From an unidentified bacterial endosymbiont (GTDB lineage: Bacteria > Pseudomonadota > Gammaproteobacteria > Enterobacterales > Enterobacteriaceae), in assembly GCF_918797525.1 (NCBI RefSeq), contig NZ_OU963893.1, forward strand, positions 3,472,001 to 3,536,000: a stretch of DNA of 64,000 nucleotides, given 5' to 3'. Each line of letters begins with the position of its first letter. Positions within the stretch are counted from its first letter, which is position 1. Positions 19,006-27,812 of the stretch are shown one piece after another. Both the position numbers and the translations under genes were made by a program. A model generated the notes under the pieces. The model saw only the letters and a program-made list of their open reading frames with translations. It did not search any database and was not told the DNA's origin.

Positions 19006-20205
19006 ATGTCGCGCTACCGTACCTTTACCGCCCAGGACGCCGTGGAGTATGCGAGGCAGTTTGGCGGCCTTGATAATCCATCATCGCTGGTAGAGGCGCA
19101 GGAAGTGGGCGACGGAAACCTCAATCTGGTGTTCAAAATTTTCGATAGCGCAGGCGTGAGCCGTATCATCGTCAAGCAGGCGCTGCCTTACGTGCGCTGC
19201 GTGGGTGAGTCCTGGCCCCTGACGCTGGATCGCGCCCGTCTGGAAGCACAAACGCTAATTGAGCACTATAAGCACAGCCCGCAACATACCGTTAAAATCA
19301 CTCACTTCGACCCGGCGCTGGCGGTGATGGTGATGGAAGACCTCTCCAGCCATAGCATCTGGCGCAGCGAACTGATCACTAACCGCTATTATCCACAGGC
19401 TGTGCATCAGTTGGGCGAGTATCTTGCGCACACGCTGTTCCATACCAGTGATTTTTACCTGCACCCGCACGAGAAAAAAGCGCAGGTAGCAAATTTCATC
19501 AACCCGGAGATGTGTGAGATCACCGAAGACCTGTTCTTTAACGATCCCTACCAGATCCACGAGCGAAACAACTACCCTGACGAACTGGAGAACGATGTAG
19601 CCGCCCTGCGTGACGATGCCCCACTGAAGATTGCCGTGGCGTCCCTCAAGCACCGCTTTTTCTCACAGGCTGAAGCCCTATTGCACGGAGACATTCACAG
19701 CGGCTCCCTTTTCGTGGCCGCCAGCAGCCTGAAGGCCATTGACGCCGAATTCGGTTATTTCGGCCCGATTGGCTTTGACGTGGGGACTGCGATAGGCAAC
19801 CTGCTGCTGAACTTCTGCGGCCTGCCGGGACATCTCGGCATTCGCGATGCCGCCGCCGCCCGCGAACAGCGCCTGACCGACATTCAGGAACTGTGGAATA
19901 CTTTCGCAGAACGTTTTCAGACGCTGGCAAACGAAAAAACGCGCGACGCCGCACTCAGCACGCCGGGCTATGCCTCTGCGTTCCTGAAAAAAGTGTGGCA
20001 GGATGCCATCGGTTTCTGCGGTACCGAGCTGATTCGTCGCAGCGTAGGGCTGTCGCACGTGGCGGATATCGATACCATTCATGACGACGCCATGCGCCAC
20101 GAATGCTTGCGCCACGCGATAACGCTTGGGAAGGCGCTCATCGTGATTGCCGGGCGTATCGACAGCCCCGAAGAGCTGGTGGCGCGGGTGCGGCAGTACA
20201 GTTGA
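19006..20205 (+). CDS. mtnK: S-methyl-5-thioribose kinase
   Basis: 399 residues, APH/choline-kinase fold. The catalytic loop is [13 protein letters not shown] (about 224-236) and the metal-binding segment is [16 protein letters not shown] (about 245-260). It phosphorylates methylthioribose on the 1-hydroxyl with ATP, feeding MtnA. The ATG follows GAGGAAC. The first step of the pathway (MTA nucleosidase) is not in the window. Confidence 0.96.
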   Translation: MSRYRTFTAQDAVEYARQFGGLDNPSSLVEAQEVGDGNLNLVFKIFDSAGVSRIIVKQALPYVRCVGESWPLTLDRARLEAQTLIEHYKHSPQHTVKITHFDPALAVMVMEDLSSHSIWRSELITNRYYPQAVHQLGEYLAHTLFHTSDFYLHPHEKKAQVANFINPEMCEITEDLFFNDPYQIHERNNYPDELENDVAALRDDAPLKIAVASLKHRFFSQAEALLHGDIHSGSLFVAASSLKAIDAEFGYFGPIGFDVGTAIGNLLLNFCGLPGHLGIRDAAAAREQRLTDIQELWNTFAERFQTLANEKTRDAALSTPGYASAFLKKVWQDAIGFCGTELIRRSVGLSHVADIDTIHDDAMRHECLRHAITLGKALIVIAGRIDSPEELVARVRQYS

Positions 20206-20225
20206 GTGCGGACATCAAAATACGC

Positions 20226-20330
20226 TCACCCCACCGACAGCCCGCCGTTATAATCCGTGCTGTAGATAACCCCTGCGCATCGACAAACACATCGCTCGAC
20301 TGAATAACCTGCGGGCGACTGGGACGCGTA
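20226..20330 (-). pseudogene. Frameshifted C-terminal remnant of an LVIVD-repeat-like protein
   Basis: On the - strand RPQVIQSSDVFVDAQG in one frame continues as VIYSTDYNGGLSVG-stop in another. The combined string resembles the conserved end of LVIVD/beta-propeller-type secreted proteins (DVFVD-x-G-x-IY-x-TDYNGGL). No start or N-terminal part remains. The identification rests on a short motif and could be wrong. Confidence 0.4.
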
Positions 20331-20644
20331 TACCTCATCCTGTTCGGCGCAGTCACCACCAGCACCCCGCCACTTCTGGCCTGCCCGGGCAGATGGTGCC
20401 TTACTCTGCCGACCAGCCTGCGCGGGTTGGACATCATTATCAACAATCACAATAAACTGGACACGGGATTGCCCACACGCTGCGCCCGGTGGCGTCAATT
20501 CACGCTCTGGCGGTTGCGTTAAGCCCCGAGGTGCGCCGCGTTTGAAAAGGTCGAGACCTTCAACCAATAGCGCACCCGTGAAAAGCTGGCGGCAATCTAC
20601 GGCTGTAAACAGGAGCAGATCAGCCTCTATTTACCAAAAGAGGG
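20331..20644. other. Degenerate sequence between mtnK and ybdD
   Basis: About 310 bases containing protein-like pieces interrupted by stops on the + strand, such as LTLPTSLRGLDIIINN near 20400 and [22 protein letters not shown] up to 20645. They look like the tail of a decayed gene I cannot name. E. coli has hcxA (ybdH) at this position, which is not intact here. Confidence 0.35.
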
Positions 20645-20842
20645 TTAACAGCATTTCGGCCCACCCTTACTGCCGTAACGGGCGTCCTGCCGATCGCGGA
20701 AAAATGCTTCATAGGTCATTGGCGTTTGGTCAGGGTGATTGACGCGCATATGCTCGACGTAGTTATCGTAATCCGGCACGCCGATCATCATTTTAGCGGC
20801 CTGGCCTAAATATTTACCTGCTTTGGAAAGGGTGTCGAACAT
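20645..20842 (-). CDS. ybdD: YbdD/YjiX-family small protein
   Basis: 65 residues beginning [21 protein letters not shown], with the family core [31 protein letters not shown] and a basic GSKGGPKCC end. These small cytosolic proteins always travel with CstA/BtsT-type transporters, and ybdD follows cstA here as in E. coli. Function unproven; it may assist the transporter. Confidence 0.93.
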   Translation of the reverse strand: MFDTLSKAGKYLGQAAKMMIGVPDYDNYVEHMRVNHPDQTPMTYEAFFRDRQDARYGSKGGPKCC

Positions 20843-20861
20843 ATCTGTTTCTCAGTTATTG

Positions 20862-20916
20862 CCCCTCACCCTCCCCCTTCCGCCATAGGGGAGAGGGTCG
20901 GAGTGCGGGGGGGAAT
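20862..20916. repeat. REP-like GC-rich inverted repeat between cstA and ybdD
   Basis: CCCTCACCCTCCCCC... and ...GGGGAGAGGG form an imperfect dyad. Related CCCTC/GAGGG elements occur at several other gene ends in this window (25588, 31764, 35955, 43833). Confidence 0.6.
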
Positions 20917-20924
20917 TGACTATG

Positions 20925-23030
20925 TTAATGCGCCCCTTTCGCCTGGCTCACTATCGCGTCCAGGTTCTCAGGCATCGGCTCATACGGTGTCTCTTTCGCC
21001 GTCGGCCTGTCTTCTTTCAACGCCGCCAGCGCGGTCTTGAGAGAATACAACGCCAGCACCACGACCACCACCATAAAGAAGAGGGTCAGCCCGGCATCCA
21101 GACGGTTATTAAACACCAGTTGCGACAGCTGTGCTTGCGTATACTGCGCTGGAATAGTTCCGCTGTCGATCATCGCCTGGAATTTATTAGCAATAGCCAG
21201 GAAGCCCACTTTATTGTCCGGGCTAAAGGCTTTCTGCCAGCCTGCGGTCAGTGTACACACCAGCAGCCACGCCGTTGGCAGTAACGCGACCCACGCATAA
21301 CGCTGGCGCTTCATTTTGAATAGCACCACGGCGCACAGCATCAGGGCCATTCCCGCCAGCATCTGGTTGGCGATACCGAACAGCGGCCACAGGGTATTAA
21401 TACCGCCCAGCGGATCGACCACCCCCTGATGCAGAAAATAGCCCCATGCCAGCACGCACAGCGCGGTGGCCAGCAGGTTAGCCGGGAGCGAATCGGTACG
21501 TTTCAGGTTCGGGGAGATAACCCCCAGCAGATCCTGTAGCATAAAGCGCGCCGCTCGCGTTCCCGCGTCTACCGCCGTCAGGATAAACAGCGCTTCAAAC
21601 AGAATGGCGAAGTGATACCAGAACGACACATCCATCAGCCCGCCCAGCGCGCCGTGCAGAATGTAGGCCATCCCCACCGCCAGCGTCGGCGCACCGCCAG
21701 CGCGGGAGATGATCGACTGCTCGCCCACCTCACTGGCGATGTGGATCAAGGTCTCGGGGGTGATTGCAAAGCCCCAACCGCTCACCACCTGCGCGGCGGA
21801 GGCCACCACGTCGACGGTTCCGGCAGGAGCCAGTACCGCCATCGGGCTGTTCATTGCGAAGTAGACGCCCGGGTCGATAATACAGGCCGCCACCAGCGCC
21901 ATAATCGCCACGAAGGACTCCATCAACATGCCACCGTAACCAATCAGGCAGGCCTGATTTTCATTGGTCAGCATCTTCGGCGTAGTTCCAGAGGCAATCA
22001 GCGCGTGGAAGCCAGACACAGCTCCACAGGCGATGGTAATAAACAGGAACGGGAACATGTTGCCGGTCCAGACCGGGCCGGTTCCGTCAATAAATTTCGT
22101 CAACGCTGGCATGGTCAGGGTCGGGCGCATAATCAATATGCCGATTGCCAGACCGACGATGGTGCCTATTTTCAGGAAGGTTGAGAGGTAATCACGCGGG
22201 GCCAGCAGCAGCCACACCGGCAGCACCGCGGCCACAAAACCGTAGCCCACCAGCATCCAGGTTAGCTGTACGCCGGTGAAATCGAAAAACGGCGCCCAGG
22301 TAGGGCTTTCTGCCACCCAGCCGCCGGAGATAATCGCGAACACCAGCAATACCAGACCCATTACCGACACTTCGCCAATGCGCCCGGGGCGCAAATAGCG
22401 AATATAAATCCCCATAAACAGCGCTAGCGGAATGGTGAAGGCGACGGTATAGGTTCCCCACGGGCTGTGGGTCAAGGCTTTCACGACGATCATCGCCAGT
22501 ACCGCAAGGATAATGACCATGATCATAAAGGTCGCCACCAGAGCGATGACCCCGGCGGTAGCGCCCATCTCCTCTTTCACCAGCTCGCCCAGCGAGCGGC
22601 CGTCGCGGCGGGTGGAAACAAACAGCACCATAAAGTCCTGTACGGCGCCGGCCAGCACCACGCCTGCGAGGATCCAGATCATCCCCGGCAGGTAGCCCAT
22701 CTGCGCCGCCAGCACCGGTCCCACCAGGGGACCTGCTCCGGCGATTGCCGCAAAGTGGTGCCCAAAAAGGACTTTTTTGTCAGTAGGAACATAGTCCAGG
22801 CCGTCATTATGCCGAACGGCAGGCGTCATCCGCGTGGCGTCCACCCCCAGCACGTTTTTAGCGATATAGCGGCCATAAAAACGATACGCGATCAAATACA
22901 CGCAGACGGAGGCAACGACAATCCATAGCGCATTAATCTGCTCCCCCCGGTTAAGGGCGATATAGCCCAGGGCAAAGGCACCCACAACGGAGAGCACTGC
23001 CCATATTAGGTATTTCCCTGAGTTATTCAT
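20925..23030 (-). CDS. cstA: CstA pyruvate/peptide transporter
   Basis: 701 residues, the same length as E. coli CstA, with about 18 hydrophobic segments through the length. Conserved blocks are HFAAIAGAGPLVGPVLAAQMGYLPG (about 92-116) and SGFHALIASGTTPKMLTNE (about 337-355). CstA is an inner-membrane carbon-starvation-induced carrier, first described for peptides and later for pyruvate. It is divergent from the YjiH-like gene and followed by ybdD. Confidence 0.96.
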   Translation of the reverse strand: MNNSGKYLIWAVLSVVGAFALGYIALNRGEQINALWIVVASVCVYLIAYRFYGRYIAKNVLGVDATRMTPAVRHNDGLDYVPTDKKVLFGHHFAAIAGAGPLVGPVLAAQMGYLPGMIWILAGVVLAGAVQDFMVLFVSTRRDGRSLGELVKEEMGATAGVIALVATFMIMVIILAVLAMIVVKALTHSPWGTYTVAFTIPLALFMGIYIRYLRPGRIGEVSVMGLVLLVFAIISGGWVAESPTWAPFFDFTGVQLTWMLVGYGFVAAVLPVWLLLAPRDYLSTFLKIGTIVGLAIGILIMRPTLTMPALTKFIDGTGPVWTGNMFPFLFITIACGAVSGFHALIASGTTPKMLTNENQACLIGYGGMLMESFVAIMALVAACIIDPGVYFAMNSPMAVLAPAGTVDVVASAAQVVSGWGFAITPETLIHIASEVGEQSIISRAGGAPTLAVGMAYILHGALGGLMDVSFWYHFAILFEALFILTAVDAGTRAARFMLQDLLGVISPNLKRTDSLPANLLATALCVLAWGYFLHQGVVDPLGGINTLWPLFGIANQMLAGMALMLCAVVLFKMKRQRYAWVALLPTAWLLVCTLTAGWQKAFSPDNKVGFLAIANKFQAMIDSGTIPAQYTQAQLSQLVFNNRLDAGLTLFFMVVVVVLALYSLKTALAALKEDRPTAKETPYEPMPENLDAIVSQAKGAH

Positions 23031-23298
23031 AAATGGTGCCCGTGGTAGTGAAACAGTGAGATGTTACATTTTGTTTCTAGAACAACGGCAAAAATTTAAC
23101 AACTTTGAAACGCAATAGTGTGTGGTCAAACCAGACATTTACACCACATTGTTAAGTCGATCACTTTTGCGCTGTCAGCGATCACATATTTGCTTTTTTT
23201 ATCCTCGCACCGCCTTATGAAATGATGTGTATCATCTTTTTTGCACAACGCCCCGCCAGAATGAACCTGCGCACTGACGCGTTTACAAGGAAAACGAT

Positions 23299-23994
23299 AT
23301 GAACAGTTCAGTACCTCAGGAACAGAAAGTTGGACCCGGCGCGTACTTTGCGCTGGCTTTCGCTGCCGTTTTCTTCTCCGGCCTGTTAGGCGGCAAGGAG
23401 TGGTATGGCGTTTTTGATTTCACCACCCTCAACGGGGCCTTTGGCAAGGTGGTCAGCAGGGCCAGCCTGGACGATGGCACCCTGACCACCGCCACCAGTG
23501 CCTTTCGCGGCACCGGCGGCAGCGGCGCGATGGACGGCTTTCTGTTTGCGCTGGGGCTTATTCCGGCGGTAATGTTTGCCCTGGGGATGATCAACGTGCT
23601 GGAACACTACGGTGCGTTACGTGCCGCGCGCACGTTGTTAACCCCACTCCTGCGCCCCTTGTTGGGTATCCCCGGCACCGCCGGGCTGGCGCTGATTGGC
23701 AGCCTGCAAAGTACCGACGTTGGCGCCTCCCTCACCCGCAATCTGGCGGATGAAGGACAAATCAGTGAAAAAGAGAAAGACGTTTTTGCCATGTTCCAGT
23801 TCTCCGCCGGGGCGATGATCACTAACTTTTTCTCCTCCGGCGCGATCCTGTTTACGCTGATTGCTGTCGATGGTACGGCGGCGGTTCCCACCTCCATCGG
23901 TGCCTGTGTTGCCGTGATGTTCATTATGAAAATTGTCGGCGCGAATCTGTTGCGCCTGATCCTGACGTTCACTGGTAAAGGAGACGCCGTATGA
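23299..23994 (+). CDS. YjiH-like inner-membrane protein (nucleoside recognition/Gate domain)
   Basis: 231 residues with about six hydrophobic segments. It resembles E. coli YjiH (227 residues) and the spore-maturation/Gate domain family: GLIPAVMFALGMINVLEHYGALRAARTLL (about 90-118) and SLQSTDVGASLTRNLADEG (about 135-153). Start follows AAGGAAAACG. It overlaps the next gene as ATGA, and the two form a pair like yjiH-yjiG. In E. coli that pair sits beside isoaspartyl dipeptidase; here it sits beside an M20 peptidase, which suggests uptake of small peptides. That role is inferred. Confidence 0.82.
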   Translation: MNSSVPQEQKVGPGAYFALAFAAVFFSGLLGGKEWYGVFDFTTLNGAFGKVVSRASLDDGTLTTATSAFRGTGGSGAMDGFLFALGLIPAVMFALGMINVLEHYGALRAARTLLTPLLRPLLGIPGTAGLALIGSLQSTDVGASLTRNLADEGQISEKEKDVFAMFQFSAGAMITNFFSSGAILFTLIAVDGTAAVPTSIGACVAVMFIMKIVGANLLRLILTFTGKGDAV

Positions 23995-24455
23995 GTGCCC
24001 CGCAATCTAATCCCGTTATCACGGATGTCTTCGTCGAAGGCGCGCGCAAGGGCTGGAGCATTGCCACCAGCAGCACCCTGCCCAACGTGGTGATGGCCTT
24101 TATCATCATCAAGGCCCTGGAAATCACGGGTGCGCTGAAAGGGTTGGGCATGATTTTCGCCCCGCTGATGGGGCTGTTTGGCCTGCCGGGTGAAGCGGCG
24201 GCGGTGCTGATTGGCGGCTGGATGTCAATGGGCGGCGGGATTGGCGTCGCTATTGGCCTGTTTGATAAAGGCATTCTCAGCGGGGAACACCTGGCGATCC
24301 TCGCCCCGGCCATCTACCTGATGGGCTCACAGGTACAGTATCTCGGACGCATTTTGGGCGTTATCGGTACCCGTGCCAAACGTATTCCGCTGATGATCGC
24401 CCTTTCGGTCGTCAACGCTTTCTTAGCCATGCTGCTGATGCGCATTATTCTCTGA
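23991..24455 (+). CDS. YjiG-like inner-membrane protein
   Basis: 154 residues with four or five membrane segments, close to E. coli YjiG (153). The block FVEGARKGWSIATSSTLPNVVMAF (residues 12-35), the GLPGEAAAVLIGGWMSMGGGIG segment (about 61-82) and the AIYLMGSQVQYLGR segment (about 103-116) are conserved family features. ATGA overlap with the YjiH-like gene indicates a two-subunit carrier. The peptidase gene begins 13 bases after its stop. Confidence 0.82.
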   Translation: MSAPQSNPVITDVFVEGARKGWSIATSSTLPNVVMAFIIIKALEITGALKGLGMIFAPLMGLFGLPGEAAAVLIGGWMSMGGGIGVAIGLFDKGILSGEHLAILAPAIYLMGSQVQYLGRILGVIGTRAKRIPLMIALSVVNAFLAMLLMRIIL

Positions 24456-24468
24456 ACAGGACACCCTC

Positions 24469-25581
24469 ATGAATCTGGACCATTACATTGAAGAACTGAA
24501 AACGCTGGTCAACGTAGACTGCGGTACACAGACCCTTGCCGGCGTGGCGACCGTAGGCGGGATAATACAACAGCTCTGGCAGCGTGAAGGCTGGCACGCC
24601 GAACAGGTGGATCTGGGCTGCCAGGTTGGCCCGGGGGTCTTTGTCAGCAATAAGCCCCAGGCCGCGCAATTTGACGTGCTGCTGGTCGGCCATCTCGATA
24701 CCGTGTTTGCCCCCGGAACCGTCGCCGAACGCCCGTTGAGTGAAGACGACACCCGACTTTACGGCCCAGGGGTATCGGATATGAAGAGTGGCTTACTGAA
24801 TATTCTGTGGGCGATGCGCGAGCTGGATAGCGCCGATAAAGAAAGGCTGGCCATTGCCGTGGCGATGAATCCGGACGAAGAGACCGGCTCGGTCCATTCC
24901 CATCAATGGATTGGCGAGCTGGCAAAACGTTCTCGCTGCGTGCTGGTATGTGAAGCCGCCCGTGCCGACGGGTCGCTGGTAAAAGCCCGCAAGGGCATGG
25001 CGGGCTATCACCTCACCTTCAACGGCGTGGCGGCACATGCAGGTAACGACCCGGAAAAAGGTCGCTCGGCCATTATCGCGCTGGCAAACAGCGTGACGGC
25101 CATTACGGCACTGACCGACGTTGAGCGCGGTACCACGCTCAACGTCGGGGTGATCCATGGCGGCAGTGCGGCCAACGTAGTGGCGGATAAAGCCCTTGCT
25201 GAACTTGACGTCCGCTTCTGGGAAAACGATGAGTACGATCGGGTAAACCAGGCGCTGGAAGCCTTGTGCGAAAAAGGTTTTTTAGACGGGGTAACCACCA
25301 CCCTGACGCGGGTAAATCACAAACCGGCAATGGCGACCAGTGAAGAGACGCAAGCACTGATGCAGCAGGTGGAAGCCGCCGGAAAAGCTGAAGGTATCCC
25401 CATCACCTGGCAGGCGGTTGGTGGCGGTAGTGATGCCAATCACACTGCCGCGCTGGGCATCCCGACGCTCGATGGCTTTGGGCCTATTGGCGCGGGTTTC
25501 CACAGCCCTGCCGAGTGGCTGGACAAGGCATCGATTGCGCCGCGAATTCGGTTGTTGAAGCGGATTGTTTCAATGCTCTGA
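24469..25581 (+). CDS. M20-family metallopeptidase (carboxypeptidase G2-like)
   Basis: 370 residues. The zinc site is visible: His in VGHLDTVFAPGT (about 75), the bridging Asp in GPGVSDMKSG (about 104), the catalytic Glu pair in NPDEETGS (about 137-138), a Glu in LVCEAAR (about 160) and the last His in GAGFHSPAEW (about 345). The order and lengths fit glutamate carboxypeptidase-like enzymes that trim C-terminal residues from peptides or folate-like compounds. No signal peptide, so it is cytoplasmic. As third gene of the yjiH/yjiG-like operon it likely hydrolyses the imported substrate. Confidence 0.85.
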   Translation: MNLDHYIEELKTLVNVDCGTQTLAGVATVGGIIQQLWQREGWHAEQVDLGCQVGPGVFVSNKPQAAQFDVLLVGHLDTVFAPGTVAERPLSEDDTRLYGPGVSDMKSGLLNILWAMRELDSADKERLAIAVAMNPDEETGSVHSHQWIGELAKRSRCVLVCEAARADGSLVKARKGMAGYHLTFNGVAAHAGNDPEKGRSAIIALANSVTAITALTDVERGTTLNVGVIHGGSAANVVADKALAELDVRFWENDEYDRVNQALEALCEKGFLDGVTTTLTRVNHKPAMATSEETQALMQQVEAAGKAEGIPITWQAVGGGSDANHTAALGIPTLDGFGPIGAGFHSPAEWLDKASIAPRIRLLKRIVSML

Positions 25582-25587
25582 ACGTGT

Positions 25588-25626
25588 TTCCCCTCACCCC
25601 TGTACGATCCGGGGATAGGGTGAACT
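25588..25626. repeat. REP-like GC-rich dyad behind the M20 peptidase gene
   Basis: TCCCCTCACCCCTG ... CGGGGATAGGGTGAAC forms an imperfect inverted repeat of the same type as those at 20862 and 43833. Confidence 0.4.
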
Positions 25627-25646
25627 TTTCTTAACATGTTTTACCC

Positions 25647-25681
25647 CTGGTGATCGACTTTTTCCTCAGGTCGATCACCAG
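25647..25681. repeat. Inverted repeat hairpin (convergent gene ends)
   Basis: TGGTGATCGAC and GTCGATCACCA form a perfect 11-base stem around a loop containing TTTTT. It lies between the converging peptidase gene and ent operon and may stop transcripts from either side. Confidence 0.5.
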
Positions 25682-25749
25682 CACGCTACCACCACACCCT
25701 GATATTCCCTTATCTGCTCTGCGCTATTCCAATCTCAAAAGGGAGGATT

Positions 25750-25778
25750 AGGGTTGTGGGGGGAATCCCCCCACAACC

Positions 25779-25780
<2 letters not shown>
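25750..25780 (-). terminator. Long perfect hairpin at the 3' end of the entCEBAH operon
   Basis: Arm 25750-25763 (AGGGTTGTGGGGGG) pairs over all 14 bases with 25767-25780 around a 3-base loop. It covers the last base pairs of the entH stop codon. On the - strand TTTT comes only 9 bases after the stem, so it may act as a terminator or as an RNA 3'-end stabiliser. Confidence 0.55.
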
Positions 25781-26192
<412 letters not shown>

Positions 26193-26951
26193 CTAAGCCC
26201 CCAGCGTAGAGCCGCCGTCCACTACGATATCCTGCAGGGTGATATGGCTGGCAGCATCGGAAGCAAGAAACAGCACGGTACTGGCAATCTCCTGCGGACG
26301 GGCGATTTTACCCAGCGGTATTCCGAGCTTAAACTGCTCGCCAAAACCGCGAATACGCCGCTGTTCAGCATCATCACTGTTCCACAGGGTGCGCTGCATA
26401 TCGGTATCGGTGGAACCCGGTGACACCAGGTTACAGCGCACGCCGCTGCCCGCCAGCTCCAGGCCAACGGTCAGGGCCAGGCTTTTCAGCGCCGCCTTCG
26501 ATGCGCCATAGGCGCTCATGCCGATACGCGGCGTGTGCGCGGCGTCAGATGCCACGGTGACAATCGCCCCGCCCTGTTGACGACGGAACTGGCCCATCGT
26601 CTGCTGGAACAGGTTAAACGCCCCGCCAACGTTGACCGCAAACGTCTGTTGCCAGTCCTCAGGCGAGAGTTCATCCGTTGGGCCCATACGCAAAATACCC
26701 GCGGCGTTCACCAGCACGTCCAGACGATCAACGTGGCTCAGCAAACGAGCGCAAACCTCACGAACCTGCGCGGCATCCGCCACGTTCAGCGTTTCGGTGG
26801 CAAACGGGTAATCGCTCTGCGGGAACGCCAGATCGAACCCGGTCACCTGCGCACCGGCTTGCACAAACGCCAGCGCGCTGGCATAGCCTATCCCCTTGCC
26901 CGCGCCCGTTACCCAGACGGTTTTACCGCTGAAATCGAATCCCGCCATCAT
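26193..26951 (-). CDS. entA: 2,3-dihydro-2,3-dihydroxybenzoate dehydrogenase
   Basis: About 252 residues, short-chain dehydrogenase. The NAD motif is TGAGKGIG near residue 14, the NAG block is NAAGILRMG near 87 and the catalytic Tyr/Lys are in SAYGASKAALKSLAL near 150-160. It oxidises the dihydrodiol to 2,3-dihydroxybenzoate. Two consecutive ATG codons (26951 and 26948) overlap the entB stop and follow GAGGTG; the first is taken. The open frame further upstream (to 26978) lies inside entB. Confidence 0.96.
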   Translation of the reverse strand: MMAGFDFSGKTVWVTGAGKGIGYASALAFVQAGAQVTGFDLAFPQSDYPFATETLNVADAAQVREVCARLLSHVDRLDVLVNAAGILRMGPTDELSPEDWQQTFAVNVGGAFNLFQQTMGQFRRQQGGAIVTVASDAAHTPRIGMSAYGASKAALKSLALTVGLELAGSGVRCNLVSPGSTDTDMQRTLWNSDDAEQRRIRGFGEQFKLGIPLGKIARPQEIASTVLFLASDAASHITLQDIVVDGGSTLGA

Positions 26952-27802
26952 TTCACCTCGCGGGAAAGCAGCGCCCACCAGGCGTCGAGGGTCGGTTTTT
27001 TAGCCAGCATCACGAAATCGATATCGCCGTGCACTTTGCGCCAGCGCGCAGCCAGCGCCATCATGCGCACGGAGTCCAGACCGTAGTCGATCAGGTTCTC
27101 GTCATCCATCGGCTCGTCGGATTCATCCAGCAGCGGCAGCACCAGTTCACGCAGCGCCGCTTTGGATGCCGGAACGGACGGCAGCAGTTCGTCGGCCATC
27201 ACCACGCGCCCGCAACGTCCCGCCACGTAGTTGAGCGACATAAGGTGCTCGTCACGGGTGAAATCCGCCAGCGCGTCGGCGATAAAGAACGGTTTAATAT
27301 CGCGCATAAACGCGTCGGTCGCGGTGGTCATACAGCCGATGTGCGCGTAAACGCCGACGATCAGTAGCTGGTTGCGACCGGTCTCTTTCAGCATCTGCTC
27401 CAGCGGCGAGCGGTGGAATGCGCTGTAGCGCCACTTCACCAACACGGTATCGGTGTCGTCCGGCGCCAGCTCTGCCACAATACGCTGCAGCTCAGGAGAG
27501 CGGGTCAGGCCCGGTCCCCACATGTCGTTTAACAGGGCACGGTCTTCATCGCTCTGCTCTTTCGGCTGCGCGGTGTAGTAAACCGGGATGTTATGCTCTT
27601 TGCAGTAAGCGCGCAGCCTGGCGATATTCGCCACCACCTGCTGCATCATCGCGCTATTTTCACCCCAGAAATTGAGGAAATACTCCTGCATGTCGTGGAT
27701 CAACAGCGCCGCGCGTTCGGGTTCGAAGGCCCAGTTCACTTTGTTGGTCGGCAAGTCTGCGGCAACGGGCAGTGCGTAAGCGGTTAATTTTGGAATGGCC
27801 AT
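26948..27802 (-). CDS. entB: Isochorismatase / aryl carrier protein EntB
   Basis: 284 residues. The N-terminal isochorismatase domain (about 1-205) carries the LLIHDMQEYFLNFW block with its catalytic Asp and the GVYAHIGCMTTATDAFM block. The C-terminal carrier domain (about 210-284) has the phosphopantetheine serine in YGLDSVRMM (Ser244). It makes the dihydrodiol precursor of DHB and then carries DHB to EntF. The carrier needs EntD for activation, which is also in this locus. Confidence 0.97.
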   Translation of the reverse strand: MAIPKLTAYALPVAADLPTNKVNWAFEPERAALLIHDMQEYFLNFWGENSAMMQQVVANIARLRAYCKEHNIPVYYTAQPKEQSDEDRALLNDMWGPGLTRSPELQRIVAELAPDDTDTVLVKWRYSAFHRSPLEQMLKETGRNQLLIVGVYAHIGCMTTATDAFMRDIKPFFIADALADFTRDEHLMSLNYVAGRCGRVVMADELLPSVPASKAALRELVLPLLDESDEPMDDENLIDYGLDSVRMMALAARWRKVHGDIDFVMLAKKPTLDAWWALLSREVK

Positions 27803-27812
27803 ACTCTTATCC

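Noticed and set aside
23031..23298. CRP site in the cstA upstream region
   Set aside because: CRP control is known for E. coli cstA, but the TGTCA-TCACA pair near 23175 has a 4-base instead of 6-base spacer and I found no better match.
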